Positions 1-8,122 of a stretch of DNA of 41,437 nucleotides are shown in pieces. Source of the DNA: Akkermansiaceae bacterium UBA1315 (lineage in GTDB: Bacteria > Verrucomicrobiota > Verrucomicrobiia > Verrucomicrobiales > Akkermansiaceae); contig DBTN01000048.1 in assembly GCA_002307065.1 (NCBI GenBank), positions 39,815 to 81,251 on the forward strand, read 5' to 3'. The notes beneath the pieces were generated by a model, which was not told the DNA's origin, made no database searches, and was given only the letters and a program-made list of their open reading frames with translations. How positions within the stretch are numbered: the stretch's first letter is position 1; each line of letters begins with the position of its first letter. Both the position numbers and the translations under genes were made by a program.

Positions 1-377
1 GTCGCCGGTTCGGAAGCTGGAGGGGTGGGGGCGGGCGGCTGGGAAAAAACCGCGTCGCCCACTTCGACTTGGCCCGACTGAATATCGGCGGCGGCGTATT
101 GGCCGAGCGCTTCACCGGTCGCGAGGAGGTTGGCGGCGCGTTTGTCCTCCCCTTGAGTGGTAAGGATTTCGCCGGCTTTTCGTTCCCATTTTCCGTAGCT
201 TTGGATCAGCACGAATTTTTGGCCCGGCGGGATGGATGCGATTCTGCCCACCAGTTTTTTCATGGGCAGCGGAGCCGGTTTGGCCTCATCCTCATCCTGG
301 TTTTTTTTGAAAAACGAGCAACTCGCCGTGCAAAAAATGAAGGAAAGGAAGAAGGTGAAGAGAACCAAAGATTTCAT
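1..377 (-). CDS. Putative lipoprotein, C-terminal part outside the window
   Basis: Not recognised as a named family. The reading frame opens with ATG at 377 on the minus strand and is still open at base 1, so about 125 residues are visible. It begins MKSLVLFTFF and continues as a hydrophobic stretch ending in T-A-S-C-S. This resembles a lipoprotein signal peptide with the lipidated Cys near residue 19, so the protein is probably anchored in a membrane and faces the periplasm. The mature part has a charged linker, then a compact region (KKLVGRIASIPPGQKFVLIQ) and a Pro/Ala-rich stretch. It lies downstream of pdxH on the same strand with a 33-base gap and may share its transcript. The role is unknown. 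Confidence 0.6.
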   Translation of the reverse strand, partial: MKSLVLFTFFLSFIFCTASCSFFKKNQDEDEAKPAPLPMKKLVGRIASIPPGQKFVLIQSYGKWERKAGEILTTQGEDKRAANLLATGEALGQYAAADIQSGQVEVGDAVFSQPPAPTPPASEPA

Positions 378-410
378 CAGAAGCGAAAGGAAAGTTTTTA
401 TAAAAACATC

Positions 411-1046
411 CTAAGGAGATAACCGGTCCAACTGCCAGCAGCCGTTTTCGAGCCGGTAGAAAAAGCGGTCATGCAATCGCGCCGGGCCGCCTTGCCAGAA
501 CTCGATGGTGACCGGTTTGACGCGATAGCCGCCCCAGTAGGGTGGCAGCGGAATTTCTTTGCCACTGAACTGGCTTTCCAGCTCACCGAGTTTTTGGATC
601 AAAAATTCGCGGGAGGGAATGACTTGGCTTTGATGGGAAACCCAGGCGCCGATCTGAGATTCTCGAGGCCGGGTGTGGAAATATTTCTCCGATTCGTCCG
701 TGGAAATTTTTTCGACGTGTCCTTGGATCGTGACTTGGCGTTCGAGGACGACCCATGGGAAGAGAATACTGGCTTGTGGGTTTCCTTCCAATTGCCGGCC
801 TTTGCGGCTGCGGTAGTTGGAGAAAAACACAAAACCTGAGGCATCGACTTGTTTCAGCAGGACGGTTCGTTGGAAAGGCATGCCGTCTGCATCCACCGTC
901 GCGAGGGTCATCGCATTGGGTTCGTGGAGCCCCAGCTCGGTGGCTTGGGAAAACCACACCGAAAATTGGTCGATGGGATCGGCCTTGAGATCCTCGCGTT
1001 CCAAACCGGTGCCTGAGTATTCTTTGCGAAAATCGGAAAGGTCCAT
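411..1046 (-). CDS. pdxH: Pyridoxamine/pyridoxine 5'-phosphate oxidase
   Basis: FMN-dependent cytosolic enzyme that oxidises pyridoxamine or pyridoxine 5'-phosphate to pyridoxal 5'-phosphate, the last step of B6 synthesis and salvage. At 211 residues it has the normal family length. Family landmarks are seen: the RTVLLK flavin-binding stretch (residues 60-65), YRSRKG (78-83), the substrate-binding region RPRESQIGAWVSHQS (126-140), and the C-terminal block with EFWQGGPARLHDR, ending in LDRLSP, close to the RLAP end of the family. The start is the ATG at 1046, which gives the usual short N-terminal arm. The gap to folK upstream is 85 bases. Nothing looks broken. Confidence 0.97.
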   Translation of the reverse strand: MDLSDFRKEYSGTGLEREDLKADPIDQFSVWFSQATELGLHEPNAMTLATVDADGMPFQRTVLLKQVDASGFVFFSNYRSRKGRQLEGNPQASILFPWVVLERQVTIQGHVEKISTDESEKYFHTRPRESQIGAWVSHQSQVIPSREFLIQKLGELESQFSGKEIPLPPYWGGYRVKPVTIEFWQGGPARLHDRFFYRLENGCWQLDRLSP

Positions 1047-1131
1047 GTGGGAGAATTAGCATCGAACCCCAAACTTCCAACATCGAAGTCGTGAAATGGT
1101 CACGCCCTTTCGAGGGTCGTCAAACGGTGCG

Positions 1132-1629
1132 TTATCGGACGACCGAAAGGGCGGGCTCGGACGAATCCAGATTTTCCAGAAGCTGGGCGACTGGGAAAGA
1201 TTGTCCGATTAGGATCAGGTCAGGCCGGATGTCTGCAAGCGGTTGCAGGACGAAGCGGCGTTCGTGAAGGCGCGGGTGCGGGAGGTGAAGGTGGGCGCTT
1301 TCGACGGTTTCTTCGCCAAAATACAGGAGGTCGAGATCGATGGTCCGCGGGGCGTTGCGCTCGGTGCTGTCGATGCGACCGAGTTGGGCTTGGATCGATT
1401 GAGTGATCTCCAGCAATTCGAAAGGCGTGCCTGCGAATTCGATTTCGACCACCGAGTTGTAAAAATCTGGTGAGCCGTCTGGGCAAAAAACCGGAGCGGT
1501 TTGGTAAACCGGTGCTTGGAGAAACGAAGTGCCTGGGACGACGATGGCGCGCAGCCGGTCACACGCATTTCGAAGATTTTCCAGCCGGTTTCCGAGATTG
1601 GAACCGAGAGCGATACCGACACGAGGCAT
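1132..1629 (-). CDS. folK: 2-amino-4-hydroxy-6-hydroxymethyldihydropteridine pyrophosphokinase
   Basis: HPPK transfers pyrophosphate from ATP to 6-hydroxymethyl-7,8-dihydropterin in folate synthesis. The 165-residue product carries the N-terminal ALGSNLGNR motif (residues 7-15), the RTIDLDLLYFG signature with Mg-binding Asp98 and Asp100, and the conserved LPHPRLHERRFVLQPL block. Its start codon at 1629 lies three bases beyond the stop of the upstream protease gene on the same strand, so the two are probably co-transcribed. No other folate genes are nearby. The length is normal and the motifs intact. Confidence 0.96.
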   Translation of the reverse strand: MPRVGIALGSNLGNRLENLRNACDRLRAIVVPGTSFLQAPVYQTAPVFCPDGSPDFYNSVVEIEFAGTPFELLEITQSIQAQLGRIDSTERNAPRTIDLDLLYFGEETVESAHLHLPHPRLHERRFVLQPLADIRPDLILIGQSFPVAQLLENLDSSEPALSVVR

Positions 1630-1632
1630 GGT

Positions 1633-3126
1633 CTATTCTTCCAAATTGCTGAGCCGGGCGATGCCGTAGCTTTGTTGGATCCGTTGATTGGCGGCTTCCA
1701 CTTTTGCCGAAGGAATGATGACCGGGCGGTTTGCACCAAAAAGCTCGATCACGTGAAATTCCGGCACTACCGCCGGGTGCAGCAGCTCATTGGCGTGTGC
1801 CAGATCGCGAACCTCAGTGCCGTTGATTTTTTCCACGGCGAAACCCGCGTAACCGGAAAGTTGGCTGGTGACCGGATCGCTTTCCACTCGCGTCAGAACC
1901 ACGATGTCCTTGTGTTTTTGAAACAAGCCTTTGGGGACATAGTCCGTGTAGAGTCGGCGCAGGGTGACATCTTCGAATTTGGCAGTCGCGAAAAGATTCG
2001 TGTCGAGCGGTTGGAACACCAAGCCTGCGAAAACCAGATAGCGCGGATTTTTTTCGTAATCGATCGCGTACATGCGTGACCAGTGAAGCGGCTTTAGCTC
2101 GATCTCGACATCGTTCCAGCCGCCGTCGCGCTTGAATCGAGCGGTGACTTTGTCGCCCGCGAATTTGCGTTCGACGATTTCGTTAAAATTCACTTTTTCG
2201 CCGTTGAGGAGGACCATTCCAGCGCTGTCGACCGGTTTGCCGTCGAGAGCGATGAGAACGTCGCCGTTTTGGACGATGCCGTCTGCGGAACTGGTGGGAA
2301 TGACGTTGGTGACAAGCACGCCGGTTCCGTCGTTCGGAAGACCGAGCGCTTTTCGCATCGCAGGATTATAAAGCGGGAATTCGGTGATGCCGAGATCGAC
2401 GTAGTGATCGTAATTTCCATCCTCGATGTCTTTGAGGAAACGTTTCACCACGGGCATCGGGATGATGTAACCGGTATTGTCGGCCTGACGGAGGCCTTGG
2501 AAGGCGACGCCCACGACTTTTCCGTCCTGGACCACCGGTCCACCGGAATTTCCCGGATTGATCGCGGCATCAATTTGCACGACCAAGTGGGAATCGGCGC
2601 GTGAGTGAGAGTAGGGTTGGAAATCGATCCGCGAAACGACGCCGCGTGTGACCGAAAGCCGGTCGCCGCCGATCGGGTAGCCGATTACGCGGACTTGCGA
2701 TTCGAGGCTTGGGATTTCACCGAGTTCGAAGGTCGGAAAGGATTCGAAATCGGAGAAGTCTTCGACTTCCAGCAAGGCGAGATCACAATCATGAGCGATG
2801 TGGACAACCCGGGCCGGGTATTTTTCCGGGCTGCCGTGAACGGTCACCAGAATGCGGCGGGAATTGGAGACGACGTGTGCGTTGGTGAGAATCCGGTTTT
2901 TTCCGATCAGGAAACCGGTTCCGATGCCGCCACCAAAGCGACCCGCGTTCCACGGGACGCCATAATCGGGAACCTGGGTCGCGACCTCGATCCGGACGAC
3001 TGACCGGTAAACGTCAGAGGGCGCGGAAGGAGTCGGGCCTTTCGGCATCGGCGGCGCTTTTTGGGCGAGGAGCGAAGGGGACGCCAGAAGGAGGAGGGAA
3101 GTGCAGGCAGAGAGCAGGCGGATCAT
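1633..3126 (-). CDS. HtrA/Deg-like secreted trypsin-fold serine protease with PDZ domain
   Basis: Likely periplasmic or secreted protease in protein quality control. The 497-residue product starts with a signal peptide (about residues 1-21, ending LLAQ). The S1C catalytic domain covers about residues 38-240 with the complete triad: His84 in TNAHVV, Asp115 in HDCDLALLEV and Ser194 in NPGNSGGP. A PDZ-like region follows (about 250-345; GVLVTNVIP, GDVLIALDGKPV). The ~150-residue C-terminal part has weaker PDZ-like features (GYAGFAVEKINGTEV), so it may hold a second, divergent PDZ domain. The stop is 3 bases before folK. An exact Deg subfamily cannot be assigned by eye. Confidence 0.88.
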   Translation of the reverse strand: MIRLLSACTSLLLLASPSLLAQKAPPMPKGPTPSAPSDVYRSVVRIEVATQVPDYGVPWNAGRFGGGIGTGFLIGKNRILTNAHVVSNSRRILVTVHGSPEKYPARVVHIAHDCDLALLEVEDFSDFESFPTFELGEIPSLESQVRVIGYPIGGDRLSVTRGVVSRIDFQPYSHSRADSHLVVQIDAAINPGNSGGPVVQDGKVVGVAFQGLRQADNTGYIIPMPVVKRFLKDIEDGNYDHYVDLGITEFPLYNPAMRKALGLPNDGTGVLVTNVIPTSSADGIVQNGDVLIALDGKPVDSAGMVLLNGEKVNFNEIVERKFAGDKVTARFKRDGGWNDVEIELKPLHWSRMYAIDYEKNPRYLVFAGLVFQPLDTNLFATAKFEDVTLRRLYTDYVPKGLFQKHKDIVVLTRVESDPVTSQLSGYAGFAVEKINGTEVRDLAHANELLHPAVVPEFHVIELFGANRPVIIPSAKVEAANQRIQQSYGIARLSNLEE

Positions 3127-3179
3127 TGGCTTGGCCGGACGCTAGAGCATGGATCGCGGGACGTCCAATCCCGAACGTC

Positions 3180-3222
3180 CAAAAAGCAAAAGGCGGAGAA
3201 CCAGAGATTCCGGTCCTCCGCC
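3180..3222 (-). terminator. Rho-independent terminator downstream of the 3240-3716 gene
   Basis: The two arms at 3192-3202 and 3212-3222 pair over 11 positions with one mismatch and a 9-base loop. On the minus strand the hairpin is followed by a T-rich run (TTTTGCTTTTT, 3191 down to about 3181). It sits just past the stop of the gene ending at 3240, separating that unit from the protease gene starting at 3126. Confidence 0.7.
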
Positions 3223-3239
3223 GATGGAGTGCAGGTGGA

Positions 3240-3716
3240 TTATCCGACGACTTCAAGCGGCGAAGCGTCGATGACCATCTGGCGGACTTCGTTGTTCAGC
3301 TTGCGGAACGTTTCACGAGAAATCCGAGGCGTCGCGTGGATGGCGACGATCGGGCGGGCCTCGTTGCTGCGGATCCACTCGAAGCTTGGGGTTTCGAGAA
3401 GGCCTCGAAGGCGGTCTTCGGCCTCCCGCTTCAGCGATGAAGGAACGTAGTTTTCATTCAGGTGAATCGTGACCCGGCGGCTCGCCGGTTTGAGCGCGAC
3501 CGCTTCCAGGGTGATCTCAGGGGTTTCACGGTTCAGAGGATAAGAAATCTTCGAAACCATCGCATGCGGCTGATAGTTTTTCAGGATCTCGTTTTTAGCG
3601 GTGTCGATTTCCAACGTTTCGCCGACGGTCGGAATCTTTTCGAACGATTGGGACCAAGTATCGAGTGGAGTTTTTCCATCATTCAGATGGATGGTGATGT
3701 GATGGTTTTGTTTCAT
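3240..3716 (-). CDS. Hypothetical protein, 158 aa
   Basis: I do not recognise the family. The protein is soluble, with no signal peptide or membrane segment. It shows two similar segments beginning HHITIHLNDG (residues 5-14) and RRVTIHLNEN (about 80-89), which suggests two related beta-rich modules. The second half contains an amphipathic region (SSLKREAEDRLRGLLETPSFEWI). The start ATG at 3716 gives a well-formed N-terminus. The gene is 49 bases downstream of the Rnk-like gene on the same strand and is followed by a terminator, so the two probably form a two-gene unit. Confidence 0.7.
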   Translation of the reverse strand: MKQNHHITIHLNDGKTPLDTWSQSFEKIPTVGETLEIDTAKNEILKNYQPHAMVSKISYPLNRETPEITLEAVALKPASRRVTIHLNENYVPSSLKREAEDRLRGLLETPSFEWIRSNEARPIVAIHATPRISRETFRKLNNEVRQMVIDASPLEVVG

Positions 3717-3765
3717 AATGTTATGGTTTTGATGTTTTGTTTAATGGGCCAAGAAAGTGGGTAAG

Positions 3766-4170
3766 TTAAGCTACCGCATTTTCATATTTGTTCACGGCGA
3801 TAATCCTCATCTCGCGGATGCCGTGAGAGGTATCCCAAGTTACATTTTCGCCGCAGCGTCGTCCGATCACTGCGAGAGATACAGGTAGCAGAACCGAGAT
3901 TTGTTCTTCGTCCGGATTGGCATCCTTCGGCATGACGATTTGCAGATTGAAATAATCGCGGGAATCGGTAGCGGAAACCAGTGAGACACGGTCGTAAAAT
4001 CCGACCCGGTTTTCGAGCTTGTCAGACGTTTTTGGGACGATCGATCGAGATAGGATATTCTCCAGTGCCGACTTCTGTTCAGACGTGGGCGGGGAATGAT
4101 GGGGTTCAGATTGAAGGATGGATCGAAGGCGCAGTTGGTCGCCCTCGCTAAGATAGAGAGGTGTTTTCAT
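3766..4170 (-). CDS. Rnk/GreA C-terminal-domain protein (RNA polymerase secondary-channel type regulator)
   Basis: The C-terminal half (about residues 50-130) matches the FKBP-like GreA/GreB C-terminal fold used by the regulator Rnk: a VGFYDRVSLVS strand, a DYFNLQIVMP strand, PDANPDEEQISVLLPVSLAVIGRRCGE, then a WDTSHGIREMRI strand. The N-terminal half is short and charged, not an obvious GreA coiled coil. Known relatives bind RNA polymerase or alter nucleotide-kinase output; the role here is inferred. I chose ATG at 4170 (MKTPLYLSEGDQ) because the longer frame from 4215 adds an atypical 15-residue leader. The partner gene at 3240-3716 follows on the same strand. Confidence 0.78.
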   Translation of the reverse strand: MKTPLYLSEGDQLRLRSILQSEPHHSPPTSEQKSALENILSRSIVPKTSDKLENRVGFYDRVSLVSATDSRDYFNLQIVMPKDANPDEEQISVLLPVSLAVIGRRCGENVTWDTSHGIREMRIIAVNKYENAVA

Positions 4171-4674
4171 GGTGGAAAAGTAAGTCGTAAAGGCGCCCGA
4201 ACGTTTGGGCGCCATGGATGAAAATCATCCGTAATGCTTTTCAGGCGGCTTCGGGAATGAACCCTATTAAAGAAGCCGCCTGCTCAAGCGCGGCCCGCGG
4301 ACATCCGATGGCGGCACCAACCGACAAACCGATCTGCGGGGACGCAGAGGTTCAGGGACGATTGGATTTGTAAGTTTTGATACACGACGCACCTATCATT
4401 GCACCTTTTTCGAATGGTGCAACAAATATTTATCTCCATTACGAAATGATATCTTTATCAATGAGATCGAGGCGCGTTGTTTTGCTAGGATCGAAAATTA
4501 GATGATGCTATATCCGGCAGGACTGCGGTCATGATTTTACCTTGGATGAGGATCGATGAGAAATAGGAAAGTGCTTCCATGAAGCGATCCGGGAAATATT
4601 TCAGGCAGGCCAATCCGGTTTGCGATCCGAGGTGGGCGGAAGACGTGTCGGCTGCCGGAGAATCCTGAGATTCT
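4171..4674. other. Non-coding stretch with three dyads
   Basis: No gene is supported between the Rnk-like start and the ArsR stop. The stretch holds a perfect 10-bp inverted repeat (CAGGCGGCTT at 4242-4251 with AAGCCGCCTG at 4273-4282, 21-base loop), a perfect 7-bp inverted repeat (TTGCACC at 4399-4405 with GGTGCAA at 4416-4422), and an AT-rich stretch around 4420-4465 including TGATATCTTTATCA. The region should hold the promoter of the minus-strand Rnk-like gene and the terminator of the ArsR gene. Which dyad does which job cannot be read from the sequence. Confidence 0.5.
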
Positions 4675-5028
4675 TTAAATTTTTGGGTCGAACGCCAATG
4701 CCTCCGCCTTGCTCTCCATTTCTTCTCGAAGCCGATTGCACATGAGATCGCACAGTTCGTGGACCACCGGATCCGCGACAAAACAGACGGTCGTGAGGCC
4801 GACTTTTTTCATGCCGATCATTCCGGCTTCGCGAAGGACCGCGAGGTGTTTTGAAATATTTGCCTGCCCCGAATCCGAAGCATCCACCAATTGCCCAACG
4901 GTGTGTTCTTTTTGCATCAACAGGTTGAGAAGGCGGAGCCGGGTCGGTTCCCCGAGCGCCCGAAATCTGGCCGCGATCAGGTCCAGAGCGAGCTGGCTGA
5001 TGATGGGAGATTCAGAGGTTTGCTTCAT
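4675..5028 (-). CDS. ArsR/SmtB-family winged-helix repressor of the sulfur module
   Basis: A 117-residue regulator with the ArsR winged-helix fold: RALGEPTRLRLLNLL (24-38), recognition helix region SGQANISKHLAVLREAGMI (53-71) and wing (KKVGLTTVCFV). Start ATG 5028 (MKQTSESP) is preferred over 5079 because the longer leader is atypical. Position points to control of the divergent rhodanese/persulfide dioxygenase/TauE genes, as for BigR/SqrR-type persulfide sensors. The Cys set differs from BigR, which uses one Cys in the early helix and one late. Here the early helix (RLRLLNLLMQK) has none, while Cys82, Cys93 and Cys97 cluster at the end, the last two as LCDLMC. The inducer (persulfide or a metal) is therefore open. 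Confidence 0.9.
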   Translation of the reverse strand: MKQTSESPIISQLALDLIAARFRALGEPTRLRLLNLLMQKEHTVGQLVDASDSGQANISKHLAVLREAGMIGMKKVGLTTVCFVADPVVHELCDLMCNRLREEMESKAEALAFDPKI

Positions 5029-5098
5029 GGTCCAGTGGCGGTTGTTGGCGCTCGCCGGAAAATTAACGGGGCATTTCAAATTTCAGCAAATAAATTTT

Positions 5099-5124
5099 GC
5101 TATATCGCCATATAGCGATATAGC
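5099..5124. promoter_or_regulatory. Perfect dyad operator between arsR-type gene and rhodanese operon
   Basis: The arm GCTATATCGC (5099-5108) and its exact reverse complement GCGATATAGC (5115-5124) are separated by 6 bases (CATATA). It lies 70 bases upstream of the ArsR start and 50 bases upstream of the rhodanese start. A 10+10 dyad of this size in a divergent ArsR promoter is most simply the ArsR operator. Confidence 0.8.
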
Positions 5125-5174
5125 TGTTTTAGACGCTGCCCAAAACCGGTAGCGTTGCAACCCCTACATTTCGG

Positions 5175-5735
5175 ATGAATCCTCAAAATACCATGATCTC
5201 GGCTGCCGAACTCCAAAAGTTGCTTCTGGAAGGATGCGCGTTGGTCGATGTACGTGAGCCTGTAGAATATGCGGAAGAGCGCATTGCGGGCGCGAAACTG
5301 ATTCCTTTGAGTCAACTTGAAACCCGTCTTTCCGAAGTCGGAAACGCCCGCCCGGTCGTGGTGATGTGCCGGAGTGGAAAGCGGGGTGGGGAAGCTCTGA
5401 AAAAGTTGGAAGCCCTCAATCATTCCGGTGTTCGGAATTTGGAAGGTGGGATTCTCGCTTGGAAAGCCGCAGGCCTTCCGGTGGAGAAGTCGGGTGACAG
5501 ACGGCTGCCTCTCATGCAGCAAGTGCAGCTTACGATTGGGTTGTGTGTGCTAACCGGTGCGATCTTGTCGTTAACCGTCCATCCTAATTGGGTATTCCTC
5601 TGTGCGTTTTTTGGCGCGGGTCTGACCTTCGCAGGTAGCACCGGTTGGTGCGGCCTCGCTCTGTTGTTATCGAAAATGCCCTGGAACCGCGTTTCCGGTA
5701 ACTCATGCCAGGCTTCTTGTTCCATCTCTCACTAA
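5175..5735 (+). CDS. Membrane-anchored rhodanese (rhodanese + DUF2892, YgaP-like)
   Basis: Sulfurtransferase of 186 residues. An N-terminal single rhodanese domain (about 6-105) contains LVDVREPVEYAEERI and the active-site loop MCRSGKR, with catalytic Cys65. It is followed by a DUF2892 region (about 110-170) with two membrane helices (LTIGLCVLTGAIL and FLCAFFGAGLTFAG) and the TGWCGLALLLSKMPWN signature. This arrangement is that of YgaP-type inner-membrane rhodaneses, with the rhodanese domain on the cytoplasmic side. It probably accepts sulfane sulfur and passes it to the next gene product, 12 bases downstream. First gene of the plus-strand sulfur operon. Confidence 0.92.
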   Translation: MNPQNTMISAAELQKLLLEGCALVDVREPVEYAEERIAGAKLIPLSQLETRLSEVGNARPVVVMCRSGKRGGEALKKLEALNHSGVRNLEGGILAWKAAGLPVEKSGDRRLPLMQQVQLTIGLCVLTGAILSLTVHPNWVFLCAFFGAGLTFAGSTGWCGLALLLSKMPWNRVSGNSCQASCSISH

Positions 5736-5747
5736 CCCCCAAATCCC

Positions 5748-7184
5748 ATGTTCCTTCGACAAATTACGGATTCGTCCCTCGCTCAGAATGCCTATCTCAT
5801 CGGTTGTCAAAAAACCGGTGAAGCCGTCATCGTCGATCCCGAGCGTGACATCGACCGCTATCTTAAAATCGCTGCGGAGAACGACCTCCGAATCACCGCT
5901 GTCGCGGATACGCACATCCATGCCGACTACTTGAGTGGCGCACGCGAACTGGTCGAACGCCACGGAGCCACGGCGTATCTATCGGCCGAAGGTGGGCCTG
6001 ACTGGCAGTTTGAATGGGGCAAAGGAAATCCGAATGTTCATTTCCTTCACGATGGCGATATCTTTAAGGTCGGCAACATCGAACTGAAAGCCGTGCTTTC
6101 CCCCGGCCATACGCCCGAGCACATGAGCTTCCTCGTGACCGATATAGGCGGTGGGGCGAGCGAGCCGATGGGGCTTTTGAGTGGCGATTTTATCTTTGTG
6201 GGGGACGTCGGTCGTCCGGATCTGTTAGAAAGCGCCGCCGGATTTGCGGGGGTGATGGAGCCGAGTGCACGGACGCTTTATCAAAGCCTGCGTGAAACGT
6301 CGCGGCTCTCGGAGCATCTGCAAATTTTGCCCGCTCACGGTGCCGGAAGTGCGTGTGGCAAGGCGCTAGGCGCGCTGCCGATCAGCGTGATGGGCTATGA
6401 ACGTCTCAATAATCACGCGTTGCGGGAAGCTCTGACCGGTAGTGAAGATGACTTCGTCCAGGAGATCTTGTCCGGCCAACCCGAGCCGCCGCGTTATTTC
6501 GCCAGGATGAAGCGGGACAATCGTTTGGGCCCCGCATTGCTTCCTGGTGGTGAATTGCCCGAGCCGCGTCGGCTTTCACCCAAAGATTTATCGAGCTTGG
6601 TAGGCGACCGGAAGCGGGTCATTCTCGACCTTCGGACGGACCGCTTGGATTTTATGTCTCGCCATGTCACCGGTTCACTTTTCGCTCCGCTCGCCGGTGG
6701 CAAGTTGTCGGTCGTCGCAGGTTCCTACATCGACGAGGGGACACCCATCATTCTGTTTGTTAACGCCGCCGAAGAAGTGAACGAGGCCGTTCGGCAATTG
6801 ATCCGTATCGGATACGACCAGATCGAAGGGTGGATTCCGGTTCGTGAAGCACTTGCGTTTGGCGACATCATCACCTGCCAGAAATCGATCCTGACGAGCG
6901 ATCTCGCCGATGCTTTATCGGCACATCCGAACGCTGCGGTGCTGGATGTTCGCGGCGCGGGAGAGTTCGCCAAAGGCCATGTGAAAGGTGCGACAAATAT
7001 TGCTCACACGCGTCTCGCCGCCCGTTTCGGCGAAGTGCCATCCGCGAGCCCTCTGTATGTCCATTGCGGCAGTGGACAGCGGGCCAGTTTGGCCGTGCCC
7101 TATCTCGCCAGCAAAGGCTGCGACGTCATTTATGTGGATGGTGCGTTCGCAAATATTTCGGATTCTATCAGGTCGGACTCGTAG
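5748..7184 (+). CDS. CstB-like persulfide dioxygenase-rhodanese fusion
   Basis: Cytosolic enzyme of 478 residues. The N-terminal metallo-beta-lactamase domain (about 1-235) has DTHIHADYLSG with His56, His58 and Asp60, then His121 (SPGHTPEH), Asp153 (VGDVGRPD) and His197, the non-haem iron persulfide dioxygenase pattern of ETHE1/CstB proteins. Next is a rhodanese-like domain without an active-site Cys (about 280-370, loop ILFVNAAEEVN). A second rhodanese (about 385-475) has catalytic Cys440 in HCGSGQRA. The MBL-pseudorhodanese-rhodanese order is that of CstB, which oxidises low-molecular-weight persulfides and yields thiosulfate. With its neighbours this indicates sulfide/persulfide detoxification. 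The assignment rests on motif order, not alignment. Confidence 0.9.
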   Translation: MFLRQITDSSLAQNAYLIGCQKTGEAVIVDPERDIDRYLKIAAENDLRITAVADTHIHADYLSGARELVERHGATAYLSAEGGPDWQFEWGKGNPNVHFLHDGDIFKVGNIELKAVLSPGHTPEHMSFLVTDIGGGASEPMGLLSGDFIFVGDVGRPDLLESAAGFAGVMEPSARTLYQSLRETSRLSEHLQILPAHGAGSACGKALGALPISVMGYERLNNHALREALTGSEDDFVQEILSGQPEPPRYFARMKRDNRLGPALLPGGELPEPRRLSPKDLSSLVGDRKRVILDLRTDRLDFMSRHVTGSLFAPLAGGKLSVVAGSYIDEGTPIILFVNAAEEVNEAVRQLIRIGYDQIEGWIPVREALAFGDIITCQKSILTSDLADALSAHPNAAVLDVRGAGEFAKGHVKGATNIAHTRLAARFGEVPSASPLYVHCGSGQRASLAVPYLASKGCDVIYVDGAFANISDSIRSDS

Positions 7185-7247
7185 GGATAGATCCTTCGTT
7201 TCTTACATACCGATTAATCCGAGGATGCCGCACCTTCTTGTAAGCTC

Positions 7248-7985
7248 ATGAATTTTCTCGCGCTTGCCGGGGCCGCGCTGATCGGTCTGTCTCTTGGGTT
7301 AACCGGTGCGGGAGGAAGTATCATTACCTTGCCCGTTCTGGTTTATTTGGCGGGTGTGCCGCCGCGGGAGGCGGTGGGATTGAGTTTGTTTGTGGTCGGG
7401 GCTGCCGCTCTGGTTGGCGCGCTTCAGCGGTTGAAAACCGGGGAGATTCATCTGAAAGCCGCAATGATGTTCGCCGTGTCTGGCATGGCCGGAGCGGCGG
7501 CGGGGGCGAGGCTTACACCGCTGGTTTCCGGGCGCGTGCTGATGATCCTTTTTGCGGCTCTCATGCTTGTGGTCGCGCTGAATATGTTGAGAAAATCAAA
7601 GGGGGATCACCCTGCCGGAGGGGTATGTCATCCTTGGAAATGTCTGCTTGCGGGTTTGGGCGTGGGGATCCTCACAGGGTTCATCGGCGTTGGCGGGGGC
7701 TTCTTGCTGATGCCTGCTTTGGTGAAATTCGCGCGGCTGCCGCTCCGGGTCGCCACGGGCACTTCTCTGGCAGTGATTTCGTTCAACTCGGCCTCGGGGT
7801 TTGTCAGTCATTTCGGCGAAGCTCCGCCGCGGTGGTCCATGGCACTCGTATTTGCGGGAATCGCCGCGGTCGGTGTCATGGCGGGTTCATGGGTTGCCAG
7901 GAAATTACCGGTCGAACGTCTGCGGCAAGGGTTTGCGTTGATGGTGATCGCCACCGGTTGCTTTGTGCTTTGGCGGACCGGGTGA
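7248..7985 (+). CDS. TauE/SafE-family membrane permease, probable sulfite/sulfur-oxyanion exporter
   Basis: A 245-residue integral membrane protein with about eight predicted helices. It shows the duplicated TauE/SafE pattern: an N-terminal GLSLGLTGAGGSIITLPVLV and a second copy GILTGFIGVGGGFLLMPALV near residue 140, each with the glycine-rich motif. The small soluble loop around KGDHPAGGVCHPWK may hold one Cys. Such proteins sit beside persulfide dioxygenases in BigR-type operons, where sulfite or thiosulfate export is proposed. That substrate is inferred from context. It is 63 bases downstream of the CstB-like gene. Confidence 0.88.
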   Translation: MNFLALAGAALIGLSLGLTGAGGSIITLPVLVYLAGVPPREAVGLSLFVVGAAALVGALQRLKTGEIHLKAAMMFAVSGMAGAAAGARLTPLVSGRVLMILFAALMLVVALNMLRKSKGDHPAGGVCHPWKCLLAGLGVGILTGFIGVGGGFLLMPALVKFARLPLRVATGTSLAVISFNSASGFVSHFGEAPPRWSMALVFAGIAAVGVMAGSWVARKLPVERLRQGFALMVIATGCFVLWRTG

Positions 7986-8076
7986 AATCGTTTGAGGATT
8001 CGGTAACCTCTCACCTCGGAAACGCCTAAGCCGCTTCACCATTGAGGCTCTTTTTTGATTTCTGAATTTAGTACAG

Positions 8077-8093
8077 ATGCAAAAGAGTTGCGT
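8077..8093. promoter_or_regulatory. Candidate metalloregulator box upstream of the 8123 gene
   Basis: ATGCAA-AAGAG-TTGCGT, an interrupted dyad 29 bases upstream of the start at 8123. It matches the box at 18619-18635 (ATGCAA-ATAAA-TTGCAT) at 13 of 17 positions. Both lie just upstream of units encoding COG0523 proteins, so a shared Zur-type operator is inferred. No regulator gene is in the window to confirm it. Confidence 0.45.
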
Positions 8094-8122
8094 TTGAAGA
8101 TCGAGTCCGGTATTTCCCTTTC

